Source: SG-bin7 sp964498095 (GTDB lineage Bacteria > Bdellovibrionota > Bdellovibrionia > Bdellovibrionales > SG-bin7). From it: a stretch of DNA of 64,000 nt. Shown piece by piece: positions 1 through 8,053 of the stretch (position 1 is the stretch's first letter; every line of letters starts with the position of its first letter). The stretch lies in contig CAZCFY010000004.1 of the NCBI GenBank assembly GCA_964498095.1, positions 124,001 through 188,000 on the forward strand, read 5' to 3'. Under the pieces are notes generated by a model, which searched no databases, was not told where the DNA came from, and was given only the letters and a program-made list of their open reading frames with translations. Made by a program: the position numbers and the translations under genes.

Positions 1-93
1 GTCGTAATTGGTGAGTCCTTGGATCTTGCAAAAATTTGTCTTACGAAAAAACGCGAGGATGGCTGGCCGCAGTTTAGCCAGTCCCCAATATGA
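1..93 (+). CDS. 3' end of an unidentified gene upstream of galE (partial)
   Basis: Frame 1 is open from the window edge and ends with TGA at 91-93. The last 30 residues end in PQFSQSPI. The stop overlaps the galE start codon as ATGA, the usual sign of translational coupling in one operon. Too little remains to recognise a family. The neighbour suggests sugar-nucleotide or surface polysaccharide metabolism, which is inference only. Confidence 0.55.
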   Translation, partial: VVIGESLDLAKICLTKKREDGWPQFSQSPI

Positions 94-1127
94 GAGTCTT
101 GGTGACCGGTGGAGCCGGCTACATTGGAAGCCATGCCGTACGTGAACTTATCGATCGCGGTCATGAGGTCATCGTACTGGATAATTTAATGACTGGGCAC
201 CGTGCGGCTGTAAATGCCAAAGCTACATTTATCGAGGGAAATATTGGCGACTTCGCCATCGTGAGTGGTGTATTTAATACTTACGAAATTGACGCCGTGA
301 TGCACTTTGCCGCGCACATTGAAGTCAATGAAAGCACCTTGGATCCAGCGAAGTATTACGAAAACAATGTCGTAAACTCCATTCGTTTACTCCAAGCCAT
401 GAAAGCCAATAATTTGCGAAAAATAATTTTCTCCAGCACGGCGGCGATTTATGGAAATCCAAAAGAAATTCCAATTACAGAAGCTGCGGAGATTAGACCT
501 GTGAATCCCTATGGCCGCACGAAAATGATGGTTGAAGCAATTATCCATGACTTTTGTGCCGCTTATGGCATGGGCTACGTCATCATGCGCTATTTTAATG
601 TCGCTGGCGCTTCTCCCGACGCAACACTTGGAGAGGCGCATGAACCCGAAAGCCATTTAATTCCTAGAATACTAAAAGCAGCATTAAATACAGCTGCGGA
701 AGCAAAAATTTTTGGTACAGATTATAATACTCCAGACGGCACCTGCATCCGTGACTACATTCATGTCATGGATTTGGCTAACGCTCATGTACTTGCTTTG
801 GAAGACATGTCCCCGCACCAAGGAGTAATTTATAATATTGGCAGCGAAAGTGGCTTTTCGGTACGCGAGGTATTTAAGGCTTGTGAAGAAGTATCTGGAA
901 AAAAAATTACCATTAAAGAAGAAACCCGCCGCGCCGGGGATCCGGCAATTTTAGTCGCCAGTAGCCGAAAAATTAAAAGCTCGCTGGGCTGGGTTCCAAA
1001 GTATCCAAGCCTAAAGGAAATTATTAATCACGCTTGGCAATGGCACGCAACCCACCCTAACGGTTACGATTCTAGTCGCCAATCTTTTTCGACAATTAAC
1101 CGTGCGCCTTTTTTGAAGGTAAGATAA
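90..1127 (+). CDS. galE: UDP-glucose 4-epimerase
   Basis: Interconverts UDP-glucose and UDP-galactose in the cytoplasm, feeding LPS and capsule sugar synthesis. It is an extended short-chain dehydrogenase/reductase: the NAD-binding glycine motif TGGAGYIGSH is at residues 6-15, the SST triad region at about 115-117, and the catalytic YGRTK (Tyr141, Lys145) follows. RYFNVAGA and a C-terminal HAWQWHATHP are typical of GalE. At 345 aa it is slightly longer than usual; the last ~20 residues are an extra tail that overlaps the convergent ndh gene by 64 bp. The ATG at 90 overlaps the previous stop as ATGA. Substrate could be UDP-GlcNAc instead, which sequence alone does not settle. Confidence 0.93.
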   Translation: MRVLVTGGAGYIGSHAVRELIDRGHEVIVLDNLMTGHRAAVNAKATFIEGNIGDFAIVSGVFNTYEIDAVMHFAAHIEVNESTLDPAKYYENNVVNSIRLLQAMKANNLRKIIFSSTAAIYGNPKEIPITEAAEIRPVNPYGRTKMMVEAIIHDFCAAYGMGYVIMRYFNVAGASPDATLGEAHEPESHLIPRILKAALNTAAEAKIFGTDYNTPDGTCIRDYIHVMDLANAHVLALEDMSPHQGVIYNIGSESGFSVREVFKACEEVSGKKITIKEETRRAGDPAILVASSRKIKSSLGWVPKYPSLKEIINHAWQWHATHPNGYDSSRQSFSTINRAPFLKVR

Positions 1128-2314
1128 GACCACGCCCACTGCAGAATCACAAAGATTTTATTGCGAAAACCGATCAAATAATAAATGTGCACAACCAACC
1201 AAGTTAACCACGCCAAGGTGCCGTTAAATTTTAGTTTACCGATTTGCACGATCGCGCGCTTTCTCCCAATGGTGGCCATTTGACCTTTATCTACATAAAC
1301 AAATTCTGCACGGCTTTTACTTTTGAGATCGCCCAGTATCATTCGCGCGGCATGCCGGCCCTCCTGCATTGCCACCGGAGCCAATCCCGGAAGGGGCATT
1401 TTGTTGGGTCCCTGAACGTTGGCCATATCTCCAACGACAAACACCTGGGGATCAGAAAGTAAACTTAGATCACTTGTTACAATGACCCTCCCCTGACCAT
1501 CTTTTTCGACCTTTAGATTCGCTGTTAAGCGCGAGGGTTTCACACCCGCAGCCCAAATAACCGTGCGGGCACGCAGACGAACTTCGTGGGAGCGCACAAA
1601 CTCGCTGGTAATTTCATCAACGCGCAAATTGGTAATCACGTCAACGCCCATGTTGCGCAAATGGTTTGTCGCCTTTTCCGCCAATTCCACCGGAAAGGAA
1701 TTTAAAATTCTAGGTCCCCCTTCAATCAAAATTACCCGCGTTTGCTGCGGGTCGATAGAACGGAAGTCGCGGTAAAGTGTTTGCCGCGCAATTTCGGCAA
1801 TAGCCCCCGCCAGCTCGACCCCCGTGGGCCCTCCACCGACGATAACGAATGTTAATAGTTCGGCTTTTTTTACGGTGTCTTTTTCTTTTTCGGCTTCTTC
1901 ATAGGCCATTAAAATGCGTCGGCGAATCTCTATAGCTTGCTCTAAAGTCTTTAAGCTTGGCGCTACTTCCCGCCAGTCGGGATGCGAAAAATAAGAACTT
2001 TCGGCCCCACAAGCTAAAATTAGATAATCATAGTCGATTTCTCCAAAAGATGTTTTAACTTTTCTCTCGTTTAGATCAATGTCCTTTACTTCGCCAAGCA
2101 AGACGCGAATATTCGAGTATTCCGAAAAAATGGAGCGAATCGGCGATGCAATATCGGCCGTCGTTAACCCAGCCGTTGCTACCTGGTATAATAGGGGCTG
2201 AAACAAGTGGTAGTTGTGCCGATCAACGATGGTAACATCCACATTTTCTCCAGCTAATTTTTTCGCGGCAGAGATTCCGCCAAATCCCCCACCGACAATA
2301 ACCACATGTTTCAT
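1064..2314 (-). CDS. ndh: Type II NADH dehydrogenase (NDH-2)
   Basis: Single-subunit, non-proton-pumping NADH:quinone oxidoreductase on the inner face of the membrane. The N-terminus MKHVVIVGGGFGG is the FAD dinucleotide-binding motif. FVIVGGGPTGVELAGAIAE is the second (NADH) Rossmann motif. VFVVGDMA is the FAD-contacting motif, followed by PLPGLAPVAMQEG. The C-terminal amphipathic/hydrophobic stretch (WLTWLVVHIYYLIGF) is the membrane-binding part. The frame is open further upstream to a TTG at 2350, but the ATG at 2314 places the FAD motif at residues 7-12 as in the family, so it is preferred. It follows the PA14-like lipoprotein gene on the same strand with about 20 bp between them and overlaps galE convergently. 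Confidence 0.93.
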   Translation of the reverse strand: MKHVVIVGGGFGGISAAKKLAGENVDVTIVDRHNYHLFQPLLYQVATAGLTTADIASPIRSIFSEYSNIRVLLGEVKDIDLNERKVKTSFGEIDYDYLILACGAESSYFSHPDWREVAPSLKTLEQAIEIRRRILMAYEEAEKEKDTVKKAELLTFVIVGGGPTGVELAGAIAEIARQTLYRDFRSIDPQQTRVILIEGGPRILNSFPVELAEKATNHLRNMGVDVITNLRVDEITSEFVRSHEVRLRARTVIWAAGVKPSRLTANLKVEKDGQGRVIVTSDLSLLSDPQVFVVGDMANVQGPNKMPLPGLAPVAMQEGRHAARMILGDLKSKSRAEFVYVDKGQMATIGRKRAIVQIGKLKFNGTLAWLTWLVVHIYYLIGFRNKIFVILQWAWSYLTFKKGARLIVEKDWRLES

Positions 2315-2334
2315 GGATACTAAATTACATAATT

Positions 2335-3093
2335 TTAGTTTTGCTGACAAGGGTTAGAGATACCGTCTGGGAGCACGAAGTTCTCTGGCATTAATACACG
2401 TAGCGAATCATTATCGTCATCCCGGCGCCAGAAAAGCCGAAAGGCAATGTCATCGGCTGGTCCCTGAAAATAGAAAACGCGGATGTCAATCAAGCTATCG
2501 CGCTTCATGTCTAAATTTACGGATGCCGACTTCAAAGTGGGCAATTGCAAATTATTATTGTCAATATAGGTATTGTAGTCGGTATCCATGGGTCGCCGAA
2601 TCTGCACAACCGATCCGTCGTCACTCTCCACGGCCAAGCGGTACGGCCCTTCACGCTCATCAGAGCGGAGCTTAATTTTACCGTCCAGACGGATACTAAA
2701 CCACTCTTTGATTATATTTCCATCGGCATCCACGACGTATTTTCCGTCACCAATCGGAAAACCCGTATTAAACTTGCGTGGCTCCACATTTATCATGCGC
2801 ATGATAAGGGAGTAGCCAAGGTCGAAACTTTTTGCTGGATCGTAATAATCCCATAGACGCTGTGAGCGCAACCAATCATTGCTATTTGTCGGGGAAATAT
2901 AACGAATTCGGCCAAAGAGCCCAGACCGCGCGTCACCACTATTTCCCCCGCCAAACGGGTCGCAGATGAGGGGACCAAGATCTTGGGGCGCCTGCACCGC
3001 GGGCGAAGCATCGCTTCCCGTAAAAGAAAATTGCGAACAATTTTGGAAAGATAAAAGTAGAAAAGGCGTAACTGCCAAGAAAAACTTCTGCAT
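2335..3093 (-). CDS. PA14-like domain lipoprotein
   Basis: Predicted exported lipoprotein of 252 aa. The signal sequence (MQKFFLAVTPFLLLSFQNC) ends in a cysteine preceded by FQN, a loose lipobox. The mature part, from about residue 55, has the hallmarks of a PA14-like beta-barrel: YRLAVESDDGSVVQI with the conserved DDGS, followed by a run of beta strands ending in FRLFWRR. PA14 domains usually bind carbohydrate or adhere to surfaces; that role here is inference from the family. The ATG at 3093 has a purine-rich GGGGGA upstream. It sits directly upstream of ndh on the same strand, with no obvious functional link. Confidence 0.7.
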   Translation of the reverse strand: MQKFFLAVTPFLLLSFQNCSQFSFTGSDASPAVQAPQDLGPLICDPFGGGNSGDARSGLFGRIRYISPTNSNDWLRSQRLWDYYDPAKSFDLGYSLIMRMINVEPRKFNTGFPIGDGKYVVDADGNIIKEWFSIRLDGKIKLRSDEREGPYRLAVESDDGSVVQIRRPMDTDYNTYIDNNNLQLPTLKSASVNLDMKRDSLIDIRVFYFQGPADDIAFRLFWRRDDDNDSLRVLMPENFVLPDGISNPCQQN

Positions 3094-3189
3094 AGGTCCC
3101 CCGCATTCTTCTATTTTCGCAGGGTTAGCGATTTTTTATTTACTTGTTTTGGCAGGTTCGAATCTCAAAATGAGACATCGATAACAAAA

Positions 3190-3208
3190 GGGGCACAGGA
3201 TGTGCCCC
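3190..3208 (-). terminator. Rho-independent terminator
   Basis: Perfect 8-bp inverted repeat GGGGCACA/TGTGCCCC with a 3-nt loop. On the reverse strand it is followed by CTTTTGTT, so it would end transcripts from the lipoprotein gene at 3364-4413. It lies about 155 bp beyond that stop. Confidence 0.6.
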
Positions 3209-3363
3209 CAATTTTTCTACGGCGAAAATCGATTCTAAAAGGAATCAACTCCCGCCCATGTTATGCGTCCATATGTCATAGGCATCACCCCTTTCCGAGA
3301 CCGTAAATGATCTCTTAAGGAACAAGTACTTTTCGGATTTTTTTGGGCGACGCTAAAGTATTT

Positions 3364-4413
3364 TTACTCAAGCGTCAGCGGATCAAAGTCAACGCCGATC
3401 ATGGACCCCTGCGCGGGAATTGCCGAGCCGTGAAATACTACTGAGTTGGCGGTGGAATCATAGGTCCATCCGTTCGTGGAATCTTGGGAAATTCGCACCC
3501 CATCCACCGCTACGACGATCGAAGATTCGATTGGCCGGCGGTCTAAAAAGAATTGTGAACTTAAGGTTGCAATTTGATCTGACATCGCGACCATTGCAGG
3601 TCCAAAATTGGGCTGGCAAATATCTCCGGTCACGCCATTTGTTACGGTGACTAACTCCATAATTCGCACCATGTTTGAGTTTCCCTGGCAAGCCACTCCT
3701 GATTGGGTCATGGCCGAAACGTTAAACCGAGCAGTGGCTCCGCTTGAGCTCGTAACTTGTTCCAGAAATGTTTTATAAGTGCTTACGGAATCTAAAGTTG
3801 GCGCATTGTAACGTTGGTTTATGTTACAGCCAGCGCAACGGCCATTACCGCTAAAGTCGTCGGTATTATCAACGATCACAACCGCTAAGAACGAGTCACT
3901 TCGTAAAAATCCAGAGTTTATAGGACGGGTGCTTTGCAGCGCCTGACGAAAGCTTGAAAAGGCGCGGCCATCTTGGCCGGCGGGGTTTTTTGCCGGTTTG
4001 GCGTTAATTGCAAAGACGTCAAATATGTTGGGAACTCCCGGTGTAAGTACGAAGTAATTAGAGTGTACCGAGCCATTCCAATCATTAAAATCTGCGGCAT
4101 CAATGTTTACCGGATCATATCCATTTAGCGTCGGGTCGGCTAAATATCCCGATGAAGTCACCACCGCGATTTTATAATCAAAACCTTTTTCCTGAAACAA
4201 ACTCATAAAACTCGAAAAGCTCGTGACTAGGTTTTGCTGAAACGACGACATGCTGGGTTCAGAGTTTACGACAAACAGAATATCGAGTTTATTATTGGTT
4301 GTAGTTGACTGGATAAACGTCTCAGAATCAGGCAATATGCTAAACGAGGAGTCACTGGATCCACCACAGCCGATGGTAAAAACCACTAAAAGCAGCCCTG
4401 CTAATTGTTTCAT
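3364..4413 (-). CDS. Lipoprotein with von Willebrand factor A-like domain
   Basis: A 349-aa secreted lipoprotein. The signal peptide ends in a good lipobox (FTIGC, Cys16). Residues ~43-60 read KLDILFVVNSEPSMS, the position of the VWA metal site DxSxS, but the first Asp is replaced by Asn, so metal binding is doubtful. A VWA-like alternation of strands and helices follows to about residue 280 (LAVVIVDNTDDFSG, then CAGCNINQRY). The C-terminal ~70 residues (SIVVAVDGVRI...) look like a small beta domain common after such VWA modules. SD GAGGGTG precedes the ATG. VWA lipoproteins of this type are frequent in predatory and myxobacterial genomes; no function can be assigned. Confidence 0.7.
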   Translation of the reverse strand: MKQLAGLLLVVFTIGCGGSSDSSFSILPDSETFIQSTTTNNKLDILFVVNSEPSMSSFQQNLVTSFSSFMSLFQEKGFDYKIAVVTSSGYLADPTLNGYDPVNIDAADFNDWNGSVHSNYFVLTPGVPNIFDVFAINAKPAKNPAGQDGRAFSSFRQALQSTRPINSGFLRSDSFLAVVIVDNTDDFSGNGRCAGCNINQRYNAPTLDSVSTYKTFLEQVTSSSGATARFNVSAMTQSGVACQGNSNMVRIMELVTVTNGVTGDICQPNFGPAMVAMSDQIATLSSQFFLDRRPIESSIVVAVDGVRISQDSTNGWTYDSTANSVVFHGSAIPAQGSMIGVDFDPLTLE

Positions 4414-4557
4414 AGTACACCCTCACCGTTAAAATTCGTTTTTACGGCGTAATAACTTACAGCGTGAGCGTACAGACAACAGCAGACGTGAACTTGAAAC
4501 AGTGTAGCGAGTTTTAATGAAATCGTCAAAATTCCAGCGGGTCCGTGAGAAACTGTC

Positions 4558-4597
4558 TGAGACTTTGACAAAAAATTCAACTCTCGCCAAAGTCTCA
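4558..4597. repeat. 10-bp inverted repeat in intergenic region
   Basis: TGAGACTTTG at 4558-4567 pairs exactly with CAAAGTCTCA at 4588-4597 across a 20-nt loop. It lies between the exported-protein gene ending at 4655 and the VWA lipoprotein gene starting at 4413 (both reverse strand). No T-run follows on either strand, so it is not a standard terminator. It could be an operator or leader structure of the lipoprotein gene. Confidence 0.4.
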
Positions 4598-4654
4598 AAG
4601 AGAAGCAAAAATTCGCGGTGCGCAACCTAACTCAAGCGGCAGCAAGAGAAATTA

Positions 4655-5200
4655 CTATCTCGTTACCTTTTGCATTTGAAAAGGCCGATAACCATCGGTA
4701 GCGCAATGTCTGACTTGTTGATTGGCTTTGCAGTACCCATTGCCCGAGACAATGCTCAACACTAACTTACCATTTTCTTTAAAAAACTTTATGCCGTTGG
4801 CCGTAATGAATTCCTCTTCGTTTGCCTTTACCGTGGTATGCCGCCAGAAACTGAATGCGCGAGAACTTTTCGCTCTTTGCGTAAGAGTATATATTTGTGT
4901 TTCCTTCTCGTCTTTTAATTGCAGAAAGTAGACTGGTTCACGATCGAAAAGACTTTCATTTTTACTTAACTCAAAAGCGTAGATCGTGGTATCCCCCTCT
5001 TCAATTTTGATTGTTCCGGACTGTAATAACCATGGCTGTTTTGCCTCAAAGGCTGAAGCCTCTAAATCAACTTTATAAATGCCGGCAACCTCTCCATGCC
5101 ATTTCCCCGTTAGGCTACCAAAAAACTCCTCGAGAGAGGTTTCTGCGAACGATAAAACTGGAAAGAAAAACAGTGTTGCACATAAAACCCGAGTAAACAT
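4655..5200 (-). CDS. Exported protein of unknown function
   Basis: 181 aa with a clear Sec signal peptide (MFTRVLCATLFFFPVLSFA, cleavage before ETS). The mature part is mixed alpha/beta and contains GKWHGEVAGIYKVDLEASAF, reminiscent of small lipocalin-like or heme-binding beta-barrels, but I cannot place it in a family. It has one cysteine pair near the C-terminus (GYCKANQQVRHC). The ATG at 5200 is chosen over one four codons upstream because GGAGG lies 6-7 nt before it. It lies just after the similar small exported gene at 5258-5716, separated from it by a terminator. Confidence 0.65.
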   Translation of the reverse strand: MFTRVLCATLFFFPVLSFAETSLEEFFGSLTGKWHGEVAGIYKVDLEASAFEAKQPWLLQSGTIKIEEGDTTIYAFELSKNESLFDREPVYFLQLKDEKETQIYTLTQRAKSSRAFSFWRHTTVKANEEEFITANGIKFFKENGKLVLSIVSGNGYCKANQQVRHCATDGYRPFQMQKVTR

Positions 5201-5224
5201 ACCTTCCTCCATTCAGAAAAATCA

Positions 5225-5248
5225 GCGGCACAGGGCTCGCTGTGCCGC
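5225..5248 (-). terminator. Rho-independent terminator
   Basis: GCGGCACAG (5225-5233) pairs with CTGTGCCGC (5240-5248) around a 6-nt loop. On the reverse strand it is followed by TGATTTTTC. It is placed just after the stop of the gene at 5258-5716. Confidence 0.65.
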
Positions 5249-5257
5249 CACTCTATA

Positions 5258-5716
5258 TCACTTTCTTCTTATTTGCTTTTGCATTCTGCAATTAACAAGG
5301 GAAATTTGCATGTCCAGACCCTGGCGCACAACAAATAGTGATCCCGACTTGGTTGATTCCTCCCAACCAAATGCGCCAATAATTTCATCATCATTATCGC
5401 CACCCTGGGGGTAATTATAAATTGGAATATTTATTGCGCCATCCGGGCTAAAGTAAATATAGCGATCGTGGGTTACAAAAAAGTCAGTGGCTTTACCATT
5501 TTTATCAACAGGGGCAATTCGTAGCTCAGCTTCTGGTATAACTTTACCATTATAATCAGTTTCTTTTACAATCCATACTTCCTTCACATCATTTGCTGGC
5601 GAAACTTCGTTATCACACTTCATAAGAGGTTTGTAAGTAACCTCTCCACCGCCAATCGACCCTCCGGCATGGGCAAAACCGCTAATTAAAATTAAACTTG
5701 CTAAATATTTTTTCAT
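5258..5716 (-). CDS. Small exported protein of unknown function
   Basis: 152 aa with a Sec signal peptide (MKKYLASLILISGFAHA) followed by a Gly-rich start of the mature protein (GGSIGGGEV). Two cysteines (KCDNE near residue 34 and VNCRM near 143) could form a disulfide. The rest is predicted mostly beta and the C-terminus is basic. No family recognised. SD AAGGAG lies 9 nt before the ATG. It is divergent from the TIGR02147 regulator gene, with 147 bp between the starts containing a TTATCA/TGATAA inverted repeat (5756-5774), so it is a plausible target of that regulator. Confidence 0.65.
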   Translation of the reverse strand: MKKYLASLILISGFAHAGGSIGGGEVTYKPLMKCDNEVSPANDVKEVWIVKETDYNGKVIPEAELRIAPVDKNGKATDFFVTHDRYIYFSPDGAINIPIYNYPQGGDNDDEIIGAFGWEESTKSGSLFVVRQGLDMQISLVNCRMQKQIRRK

Positions 5717-5848
5717 ATTATTTTCTCCTTCGGTAATTTTTTAGTTACTAATGCCTTATCACCGCGGCTGATAAAACCAATATAATCCAAGAATAAAAAA
5801 TAGATAGATCTTTGTTCTCTATAAATATTGCTTTAACAAGAGTATTGC

Positions 5849-5854
5849 TATACT
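5849..5854 (+). promoter_or_regulatory. Probable -10 box of a leaderless TIGR02147 gene
   Basis: TATACT, a 5/6 match to the sigma-70 -10 consensus, ends 9 nt before the ATG at 5864. Transcription would then start at or within 1-3 nt of the start codon. The 9 bases between contain no Shine-Dalgarno sequence. A TTGCTT 15 bp upstream is a short-spaced candidate -35. Confidence 0.4.
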
Positions 5855-5863
5855 TGTTCTTTA

Positions 5864-6673
5864 ATGAAATTTAATTGGGACTCTGCGGGATATCGCGAAA
5901 TCGTAAATGATTATCTTGGGTTTAAAGAGAAACGCCGCCCCCGGGGCGCGATCAAAAAGCTAGCTGATCAATTAAGATGCCACTCCACCTTTATTGCCCA
6001 GGTATTGGCGGAACGAGCTAATTTTAGTCTAGAGCAGGGTTTGGAGGCAGCTACTTATTTCGGGTTTTCGGAAGAGGAAAAGTCATTCTTTCTGTCAATG
6101 ATCCAGCGCGACCGCGCCGCCACAGTCGCACTAAGAAAACATTCCCAAGAAAAGCTAAATCAAATCTTGGAAGCCAAAAGAGATTTAAAGCCAAAAACTA
6201 AATCCGCAGCGATGATTGAGTTATTCGAAGCCGAGTATTTCGGCAACTGGGTTTATCAAGCAGTCCATGCGTTTTCTCAGACGCAGAAATTTCAAACAGC
6301 GTCTTCCATGGCGAAAGCCCTTGGAACTTCTCTCGAAGAGGTAACAAGTGTGCTGGAGAGACTTAAGCTAATGAAACTCGTCATCAACGAAAAAACAACG
6401 TGGAGAAGTACGACAAATTTTTTGCATCTCTCCAAGGACTCCCCTTTTATTCGCTATATGCACACGACCTGGAGAGCCAAAATTCTTGCCGACATGCAAA
6501 ACAGATCAGAGTTAGACGGGACCCATTATAGCGGTGTCATAACGGTATCGGAAAAAGATTATCAAAAGGTGCGAGACGTATTAAAGGAGGCCATCAGTAG
6601 TATTCGAAAAATCGCTGAGACATCCGCATCCGAGGATGTTTATATAATCTCTTTTGACAGCTACAAAATGTAA
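5864..6673 (+). CDS. TIGR02147 family transcriptional regulator
   Basis: 269 aa with the plan of the TIGR02147 family, which is expanded in Bdellovibrio and Fibrobacter. The N-terminal ~80 residues form an HTH-like region (YREIVNDYLGFKEKR, then an XRE-like GAIKKLADQLRCHSTFIAQVL and SLEQGLEAATYFGFSEEEKSFFLSMI). The family-typical middle (FGNWVYQAVHAF) and a second winged-helix-like part (LGTSLEEVTSVLERLKLMKLV) follow, and the C-terminus is VYIISFDSYKM. Family members are presumed DNA-binding regulators of unknown signal. It is transcribed away from a small exported gene, and the upstream region suggests a leaderless mRNA. It converges on the gene at 6678-7043. Confidence 0.88.
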   Translation: MKFNWDSAGYREIVNDYLGFKEKRRPRGAIKKLADQLRCHSTFIAQVLAERANFSLEQGLEAATYFGFSEEEKSFFLSMIQRDRAATVALRKHSQEKLNQILEAKRDLKPKTKSAAMIELFEAEYFGNWVYQAVHAFSQTQKFQTASSMAKALGTSLEEVTSVLERLKLMKLVINEKTTWRSTTNFLHLSKDSPFIRYMHTTWRAKILADMQNRSELDGTHYSGVITVSEKDYQKVRDVLKEAISSIRKIAETSASEDVYIISFDSYKM

Positions 6674-6677
6674 TTGA

Positions 6678-7043
6678 TTATCGGCAGCTAGAGATTTCTA
6701 ACTCTGCAGCTTGAACTTTTCGTATCGCGTTTAAAACTTTCAATTGAACAAAGATCCTACCGTGGCGGGTTGTACGACGGTATTCCCTTACAGCTTCACC
6801 AGCTCTACTAACAACACGGTCTAACATGGCAATTACGTTTGCCGGATTTCCATGGAAGCAAATGCTTTCGACGGCTTCCGAGGATAATGAAATAAGATTT
6901 TGGGTGGGAGTCTCAGAGCGGTTGGGCACGCGATAGTCAATGGAACCAAAGCTATAAGGGTCATTAAAAGTTAAATCGATGCTTGAAGCGTTTCCTATGG
7001 ACGACAATAAAGTAATACTAAAAACCAAAATTATATTTTTCAT
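6678..7043 (-). CDS. Small exported protein of unknown function
   Basis: 121 aa with a Sec signal peptide (MKNIILVFSITLLSSIGNA, mature start SSI). The mature part has a predicted helical C-terminal half rich in Arg and two cysteines (ESICFHGN and EISSCR) that could form a disulfide. No family recognised. SD GGGGGAG is 7 nt before the ATG. It ends 4 bp beyond the stop of the convergent TIGR02147 gene. Confidence 0.6.
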   Translation of the reverse strand: MKNIILVFSITLLSSIGNASSIDLTFNDPYSFGSIDYRVPNRSETPTQNLISLSSEAVESICFHGNPANVIAMLDRVVSRAGEAVREYRRTTRHGRIFVQLKVLNAIRKVQAAELEISSCR

Positions 7044-7166
7044 GGATCAACTCCCCCAATTTATCTGGTGTATATGTCCTGACACCCCCTCACTCAAGAA
7101 AATTATCTAAATTAAGGATGACTTGAAAATTTTTCTGCTGGATTGGGGTAGAAAAGCTCCAGAAGT

Positions 7167-7964
7167 CTAGCCAAAAAGCTTTCTTTCGAGTTCTGAAAGG
7201 TGATTTTTATTTTTGGTAATGGCTAGCACCTTATATTCATAATTAAAAGACTTTATCCCCACTTTTTTGAAGGGACCTCTTGAAATCAAGTCCGGTACCA
7301 AGCAAGTGCCGCCAAGAGACTCTGCGGTTTTGCGGCAGATATTCCAGCTTTCAATTTGCAAGCGCGGGGCCGCGGCGGGAATTGCTTTTAACCCCAAAAC
7401 GACCTCGGGGCGAATTTCCGTGGTAATTACCGGGTACTCGAGCTTACCTGACCTAGACTGAAACTCAAACTGCCCCCTCTTTATTACAGCGCTCTCAAAC
7501 CCAAACGTTTGTTCGTCATCAATCAGCAAAGCTAATGAAGACTCACCCTCACTTACTAATTGGCGAACCTTGGAGGATGTACCAATTCGTATATCCATTT
7601 TTAGTTCTTGGCGCGACTCTAGTTTTTTAAGAAAGGGTAAAACCACATACTCCACTAGCGTGGCGGAACACGCTAATCTAAAATTCCCCTGAGGGGCGGC
7701 ACTGTCGAGAGTTTTATTAAGGTTTTCAACGGCGAGCTTTGCTTTAACAAAAAACGCATGCCCTTGTTGGGTGAGCGCGAAGTGTTTCTTTTTATGCTCT
7801 AAAAGAAGATACCCCAAGCTACCTTCGAGCCGGCGGATAGCCTGACTAACGGCAGGGCGGGAGACAAAATTCACCTCCGCTGCCTTTGTTAAACTGTTAA
7901 GGCTGACAGAGTCCACAAAGTATTTTAACGAACTTAAATTGAGATCAGTCCAAGTGGTTTTCAT
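7167..7964 (-). CDS. LysR family transcriptional regulator
   Basis: 265 aa. The N-terminal winged HTH is standard LysR (SLKYFVDSVSLNSLTKAAEVNFVSRPAVSQAIRRLEGSLGY), followed by the linker helix and a short effector-binding domain (about 170 residues, FRLACSATLVEYVVLPFLKKLE). The ATG at 7964 puts the HTH at residues ~10-60 as usual. A GTG at 8003 with a GGTGA upstream would add 13 residues and cannot be excluded. It is divergent from the 8054-9405 operon across about 90 bp, so it probably controls that operon and itself. The palindrome at 7967-7981 is a candidate site. Confidence 0.85.
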   Translation of the reverse strand: MKTTWTDLNLSSLKYFVDSVSLNSLTKAAEVNFVSRPAVSQAIRRLEGSLGYLLLEHKKKHFALTQQGHAFFVKAKLAVENLNKTLDSAAPQGNFRLACSATLVEYVVLPFLKKLESRQELKMDIRIGTSSKVRQLVSEGESSLALLIDDEQTFGFESAVIKRGQFEFQSRSGKLEYPVITTEIRPEVVLGLKAIPAAAPRLQIESWNICRKTAESLGGTCLVPDLISRGPFKKVGIKSFNYEYKVLAITKNKNHLSELERKLFG

Positions 7965-7966
7965 AT

Positions 7967-7981
7967 GTAACACATAGTTAC
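7967..7981. promoter_or_regulatory. Candidate LysR operator
   Basis: GTAAC-ACATA-GTTAC is a 15-bp interrupted palindrome with T-N11-A spacing, the usual LysR-type core. It sits immediately upstream of the LysR start at 7964, in the divergent intergenic region. Confidence 0.4.
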
Positions 7982-8053
7982 TATAGACATAATTATAAGT
8001 CACTTTTAATTTTCACCTTTTTTAGATATGTGTTTCCCCAATGGAGGTTTTTA

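Noticed and set aside
4410..4625. 71-codon reverse-strand open frame in the intergenic gap
   Set aside because: No SD, no signal peptide or motif, overlaps an inverted repeat and the start of the lipoprotein gene.
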